38,730 bases of DNA. Source: Flammula alnicola. Its lineage: Eukaryota > Basidiomycota > Agaricomycetes > Agaricales > Strophariaceae. The stretch is taken from the NCBI GenBank assembly GCA_015499995.1, contig JADNRV010000397.1:1-38730 (forward strand). The letters are read 5' to 3'. The notes under the pieces are model-generated. The model saw only the letters and a list, made by a program, of their open reading frames with translations. It made no database searches and had not been told where the DNA came from. Below, piece after piece: positions 33,985-38,730 of this stretch. A program made the translations under genes and the position numbers. Every line of letters begins with the position of its first letter. The stretch's first letter is position 1.

Positions 33985-35072
33985 ATGGGAAGTCATTGTG
34001 AGCAGTACAACCCTGGTTTCTCCACTCACTTAATAACTCTGTACACCCACGAAATAGTTGACCAGAATTCACAAGTCACCACTGACAATCCTCAGGCTGG
34101 GCTTCAGCCATCTTGGATTCAAGAACAAATTCGGTCTCTCCGTAGCGTCCGAAGGTTATTTTATTCTTCTGACTTGTAGAACAACTTGAAACTCATCTCT
34201 TACATACTCAGCGAACTGGGACAGAAGATGAAGAACCTGAATATCAGGCACACCATCTTCATCGTTTTGTGGAGGATCCTTACGCTAGGTCTTCTTCCCG
34301 TGTATTACGCCGAATATCGAGCAAAGACGACTGGCGCAGAAACAGAGTCACTACCGTCACCAGCCGACACCGAAGTCCGATCCTGGAAGGTCGTTGCGAG
34401 AGACCTGACCAAAACCTGGGCACTGGTATGCAAGGGAGGTCTACTTCTCTGCCCGTAAGTCAATATTTTTTCTCGATAAGTGCACCACTGAGACGTACCT
34501 GGTTCTCAGATTGTCTCTTACCCTGCTTCAAATTCCTGGAGGTACCGAAAGCACTCTTGCGCGCACGTCAACAATTGCGGCTTGTGTCTGTGGCGGCAGC
34601 GCGTTCCTTCTGAGCGCGGTGTTCATCAGTATGAGGTCCAAGCTAAATCGAGGCAGAATTGCCCACCTGTGGGTCGAGGTGCGCAGACGTTCGCGCTGAC
34701 CGAATCGATGGACAGAATTAATCAATATATAACTTTGTGTTTTGCAGGCGTCGCTGAGCTTGTCGGCACCCAAAGCTCTTATCTTCTGGACAACTCTAGT
34801 GTCTCCGATATCGTACTTGATCTGGTTAGTTATATCATCGTACTCGTGTATAAATATGATACTCACCACTCACCAGGTCGCTCATCTTTTGCATCTTGAC
34901 GCTATTGGTCATCTCCTGGAATAGATACGTCGGCGGAGGTCCCACTCCCGATGGCGGAAATTCCGCCGAGACAAAAGCAGCCTTCATCATGAGCGGGGCG
35001 TTCCTCACGAGCTTGATCATAGGAGCCGTCGTCCAAGTTCGCCGAGCCATTTCTCTTGTGAGAGGGCGGTAA
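33985..35072 (+). CDS. Multi-exon membrane protein M4 (same family), intact
   Basis: The model is join(33985..34154, 34212..34454, 34510..34678, 34748..34824, 34877..35072), 284 aa. Introns are 52-69 nt, with phases identical to M1 and M2. Exon 1 (170 nt) equals that of M2, exon 3 (169 nt) equals all copies, and exon 5 (196 nt) equals M1. Hydrophobic segments are IRHTIFIVLWRILTLGLLPVYY, STIAACVCGGSAFLLSAVFISM, LIFWTTLVSPISYLIWSLIFCILTLLVISW, and FIMSGAFLTSLIIGAVVQVRRAI. The first helix is followed by a polar loop (TTGAETESLPSPADTE). The intron after exon 1 (34155-34211) removes two in-frame stops, which supports the model. M4 is diverged from M3, though the two are tandem. It sits between the arms of the second inverted duplication. 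Function unknown; no frame break. Confidence 0.85.
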
Positions 35073-36701
35073 TGTTGCTCGCGAAGTCACATCGATCCCG
35101 GTTGTGAAGTTTGGTGGAAACCCTTAGATATTCCATTCGAGTTCGGTCTACGTTTTGAATTCCACATTTTCTATCAGTTTCCACATCACTTCGCTTTGCT
35201 GTTTTCATATGTACACTAATGTTGAATGTTCTGCTTGTACTTGAGGCTTTCTTTTTTTCCTCTCGTCTGAAATGTCGCGTGTATGTAGTTCGCATCAGAG
35301 TTTTCGTTTGCAGGCAATAACATGATGAAGCTACTTACCATTTTCATCGCCCACTTAGGCTGCTTCGACCTGGTTGATGGAAGGCTCTCAGAATATTGCG
35401 AGAACAGTAAGCGTGAACGAGCGTTGATTGATCTGAATCAGGGTAAATCACATCGGGTCACACGGTCACACTCTCCATGTAGGCCACGGTTACCCGGACG
35501 GTCCGGACCCGTTCGTCTTGTCCCATCCGCAGGCCCCAGCCCCCTCCCATGCACGACGCACTTCATCCCCGCAAGTACTCTCTGGGGCACCTGCCCTGAC
35601 TCAGCCTTCCTCATCCGCATCGACATCCGCATCGGCGACGTCCTCGCGCTCCCGTACACTCTTCCCATCTGGATTCTGCTATGGCTTAACCCATTTCCAG
35701 GATCACGCCAAGTCAAAGACTTGGTAAACTGACGGTGTTTTTCCTGTGGCTTCGGTTCATCTTGTGATAAAGATAAGTCTGTTTATTCGCATTTAGCGTG
35801 GATTTAACACGGCTGTCAGCCGCGCTAAATTTGAGATGCGCGATCTGACAGCGTGACAAAGGGTCGCAACAAGGGTCGTACGCACCTAAAGAGGTGCAGG
35901 TAAGTCAGGGTTTGTTATCACACACACAATAGGATGCAGTGAAATCCGTTAGAATAGTAGAATAAGTAGAAATGAGGCCGAGTAAACGAGTAAAGGCCGA
36001 GTAATTTTAGAAAATCAAATCTATTGCTTTGTTTAGTAAAAAAAAAATTATAGTAAGCTAACAAAAAAATGTAGCCGCGCAGCGAGAAAAAACAGTGCAA
36101 TCTGAGTTGAGCGGGCAGGAGAAGGTGATTGTGTAATGTCCGAATTGATCAATCCAGTACGTACAACCCAGATGCCGCACAGCGAGCTGGCTTTTCCGAG
36201 TCTCCGTTCCGTGTTCCGCCAGCTCAATTTAAGATTTGAACCAGCCCAATTTAAAGAATTTAAGAAATTTAAGCTTAATTCCTACTTTCCTTAAATTTGG
36301 GCTCGGAATCCTTAAATTCATATGTAGCGCTCACAATTTGCCCTCGGAGGCTTCATATTCATAAATTTAGGCTTGAATTATATCTAAATTACATCTAACC
36401 TACTGCTATTTTGTGCAAGGGAGGGGATGGCAGGTGCTCTCCTCGAGGGCAGACGGCGAGAGCAAGGAGCAGCATGCGCGCGAGTGCGCAGCGCCCGTGC
36501 CCGCCAAAACGGTAAAACCCGCAGGCACGGTAAAACCCCGAACATGGCTACGTACGAGAGTTCCCAGGCCCAAGGTGGCAATGCGTGGCGGAGGCGGTCA
36601 CATCACGTGCACGGCCATCACCGATCAACGCGATCAACGGCATGACCTCACGGCATACCATAACAGGCAACGGGCCTGGGTCGGGTTATTTCGATGGATT
36701 T
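35073..36701. other. AT-rich non-coding stretch inside the second inverted duplication
   Basis: 1.6 kb with no supported gene. The open frame 35322-35732 starts with a hydrophobic, signal-like segment (MMKLLTIFIAHLGCFDL) but shows no family features. A hairpin-forming segment lies at 35791-35830. 36200-36400 is rich in AAATTTAAG-type words and looks like degenerate repeat or transposon remnant. 36420-36620 is abruptly G+C-rich. Confidence 0.45.
35791..35830. repeat. Imperfect inverted repeat (hairpin)
   Basis: Outer arms ATTTAGCG at 35791 and CGCTAAAT ending at 35830 are complementary. An inner GGCT-GTC-AGCC stem is centred at about 35816. It may be an end of a small degenerate element; no coding sequence is attached. 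Confidence 0.5.
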
Positions 36702-36730
36702 ATGTATTGCACTCATCAGTCTATTAATAG

Positions 36731-37249
36731 ATGTTCATCGTGCCGCTGTGCGTAAGGCAGTGTGCGCCAGCGAAGCCGGAAAAGGAAAATGAGACACCCG
36801 ATAAGGAACGACCGACGCATCTAGCTGCCTTTCCATATTTGGAGTGGTTGTCCGAGATCGACAGATCTGCCCTGGATCTGCCTCGCCAAACATCTCCACG
36901 CTTATGTATTCGGGCAATTCATATGCGTTGACTGCCTTGCTGGATGAACAATTGATGACTCACTATGGTGGACCAAGTTGATTGCAATTTCGTTGTGCGT
37001 TGGATTTCATGTTATCTCTTTCTTATTTTCTCATGAGATGACCGTTTTAGACTGAAAACCTATGTAGATCGAAAGCTCAAGCCTTATCCACTCTCGAAGC
37101 CCATTGGCCAGTATTGAAGGACCAGAAGGTACAGGTGTTCTTGCAGAGCGCGATACACAATGCAGTGAGTGTAGTCAATTTCCAATCAATTTCCTTCAGA
37201 ATCCTGCATGTTTTACCCCACCTCAGAAGCTGATAGATGCTCACTACTT
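36731..37249. other. Non-coding stretch inside the right arm
   Basis: About 520 bp between the 29-nt inverted motif and the clearly duplicated part of the right arm. No similarity to the left arm at the corresponding place is obvious by eye. Nothing recognised. Confidence 0.4.
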
Positions 37250-38730
37250 GAAGTAGCCCAGTTCGTCTCCTTGAGGCATCATGTTTGGGGGCCTATGAAT
37301 CATGACCACTGACAAAACTCGAATTTCTACAGTTCACGAGTGCTTGTGATGTGTAGTACTATCCTGTAGTATAAACCTGAAACATTTTCAGAATACTTGT
37401 GTATTTTCACATCAAATCTGGATATCATCATTGAAAGATGCAGGAAGAAAATAATAAAGCAACAAATTGTATCTACTAATTGAAAAAATTGAAAAAATCA
37501 ACGCCCTCTGAACATTTTCATGGCTCGATATATTTGAGCGAAGATTGTCAAAGTCAATGTCGTAGAGATGTCGCGCTTGATAAAAAGGTGGCCTGTCCAA
37601 CATTATAACCTCCATTTGTCGGGATACCTCGACCATTTTGTTCCGTCCAGACCACAGTGAGGATTGTGGATACGCAGAAAAAACTGACCTTGAACACCAG
37701 ATTAGCAATCCCTTCTAGGATGATAAGGCCGCGACTCACCAAATCAGCGAGGAAAGTGGTAGCGCGAGAAGAGCCCAGAATTCGACTGCCTCCATCGTCT
37801 CAGTCTGGAAGTCCGCTACGAGACGCCTGAAGAACCATTGTAACATCGAACATATATTTATTGGGAAGGTACATACCTCAACCCACTTGTTTCGAATTTT
37901 TCTACCGTTTAATGTGGATTTCAATGCAATAAATAGACAGCTTAAAGCAAGGCCGGTGCTCGAGAAGATAATGCAGAAATAGCAGTCGTTCGCCCAGGCA
38001 CGTTGTTGTCAGTTGATGACAGAATCAAGCTGAAGGAACACAATCGAGAGTCTGCGTTGGAGTTATAAATATAAAGCAGTTGCCAGTTGGTTGCCAGTAT
38101 AAATAATTTACGCATGCGTATGGTACGACGCCACTTGGCGTGCACGAGAAATACATTCGCAACATTGATCCCGAGGGACGAGTTAAATTTAGAAAGGGTC
38201 TTACGTTGGTATACAAAGAGCTCAGGATAGATCGATTACTCGCTGTATCGGAAGAGCCTTTCCAATCATACGTACAATCTAGAATCAATGGAACAAAGTC
38301 TACATAGCATTTCGCGGCCAGATGATTCTGACAACGTGAGAGTCAGTCTGAAAATTTGAATACTCTTGAGAACGAGCCGAGGACTCGTCATGATCTCCAA
38401 TTGGTAGAAATAAGTTGGGTGTTTTCAAGGCTCGAGGAACGGTTTGCGGAAGAGGACCATAACTCAGGCCTTTCGATTTAGAGAATTTTAGGGATAATTA
38501 TACCGGGGTGCGCAAGGATTTCACTAGGCAGGGGCGGCTAGGGGCGGTTGCCTTTGTTCAAGTTCAAGGCTCGGTGCTTTGGTAGTGTTATACATTTGGA
38601 AGCAAGCACCAAGGCCGTGTGACGAACACATGTCAAGTACAGGTGTACTTGTGGAATGATATATCGCAGTAAAGCCACAGATCCGACTGTCTCGGTTTCT
38701 CGACGGGTATTTCAATGGGTGGTCATAGCA
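37250..38730 (-). repeat. Right arm of second inverted duplication (runs off the window)
   Basis: Inverted partner of 31679-33560. It lacks about 430 bp of the left arm in two blocks. The homology is still running at the last base of the window, so the outer boundary cannot be seen. Confidence 0.88.
37499..38290 (-). pseudogene. Membrane protein M5, decayed inverted copy of M3
   Basis: Read on the minus strand it follows M3 exon by exon (FRNKWVEV, EAVEFWALLALPLSSLIW, VWTEQNGRGI). Three single-base losses break it: one in exon 3 (TTT to TT in the GCGTTTATC region), one just after the last acceptor (TGTTGTT to TTTTTT), and one in CTAACGACA to CTACGACA. Most of exon 2 is deleted. An inserted CCAGACT in exon 4 creates a new acceptor that would keep the frame. 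The donor after WVE is a normal GTATGT, where M3 has GCATGT. Not expected to be functional. Confidence 0.8.

Noticed and set aside
35322..35732. Possible secreted peptide starting MMKLLTIFIAHLGC
   Set aside because: Only the first 20 residues look signal-like. The rest changes composition abruptly with no Cys pattern, and there is no support for splicing.
33892..36730. Calling the 29-nt inverted motif the terminal repeats of a transposon carrying M4
   Set aside because: No target-site duplication is visible outside the motifs and M4 shows no transposase features; the surrounding inverted duplication explains the arrangement.
37800..38145. M5 as an intact membrane gene using the CCAG acceptor in exon 4
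   Set aside because: That acceptor rescues one frame, but single-base losses in exon 3 and twice in exon 5 remain, and exon 2 is mostly missing.
1..38730. CRISPR array, phage, bacterial operon or rRNA
   Set aside because: The DNA is intron-rich and eukaryotic. No spaced direct-repeat array, rRNA sequence or polycistronic bacterial layout is visible.

Overview
The window looks like nuclear DNA of a mushroom-forming basidiomycete (Agaricomycetes). Genes are split by many short introns of about 48-80 nt with GT(A/G)NG(T/C) donors. There are several basidiomycete-style F-box proteins, and two conserved eukaryotic genes (a Yta7/Abo1/ATAD2 histone chaperone and an RNA14/CstF-77 mRNA 3'-end factor) sit head to head. 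All gene models are hand-read from splice signals and reading-frame continuity; no searches were run.

Layout. 0.3-1.5 kb: a Ser-rich unknown protein (+). 1.7-3.1 kb: F-box protein (-). 4.1-4.6 kb: small unknown gene (-). 4.9-6.6 kb: F-box protein (+). 7.3-8.7 kb: membrane protein copy M1 (-). 9.7-10.1 kb: broken duplicate of the last exon of a DnaJ gene (-). 10.3-11.15 kb: decayed copy of the 1.7-3.1 kb F-box gene (-). 11.28-11.37 kb: intron-containing tRNA-Gly (-). 11.8-13.8 kb: secretory TPR-DnaJ chaperone (+). 15.1-16.2 kb: membrane protein copy M2 (+). 17.1-18.9 kb: F-box protein (-). 19.4-24.6 kb: ten-exon Yta7/Abo1-like gene (-). 25.8-29.0 kb: RNA14-like gene (+) with several one-base frame breaks. 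29.6-31.3 kb: unknown conserved-looking gene (+), also with frame breaks. 31.7-38.7 kb: a large, partly decayed inverted duplication carrying membrane protein copies M3 (+) and M5 (-), with an intact copy M4 (+) between the arms.

The main find is a five-member family of multi-exon membrane proteins (M1-M5) that I do not recognise. Exon lengths and intron phases match almost exactly (for example a 169-nt third exon in M1-M4). Members lie in two inverted duplications. One, about 7.0-10.1 against 13.5-16.6 kb, also copied the 3' end of the DnaJ gene. The other is about 31.7-33.9 against 36.7-38.7 kb and runs off the window. The block looks like a local birth-and-death gene family, next to housekeeping genes in chromatin, RNA 3'-end processing and ER folding. 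The frame breaks in the RNA14-like gene, its neighbour and M5 are nearly all single-base losses; whether they are real or sequence error is the main uncertainty on the right half.
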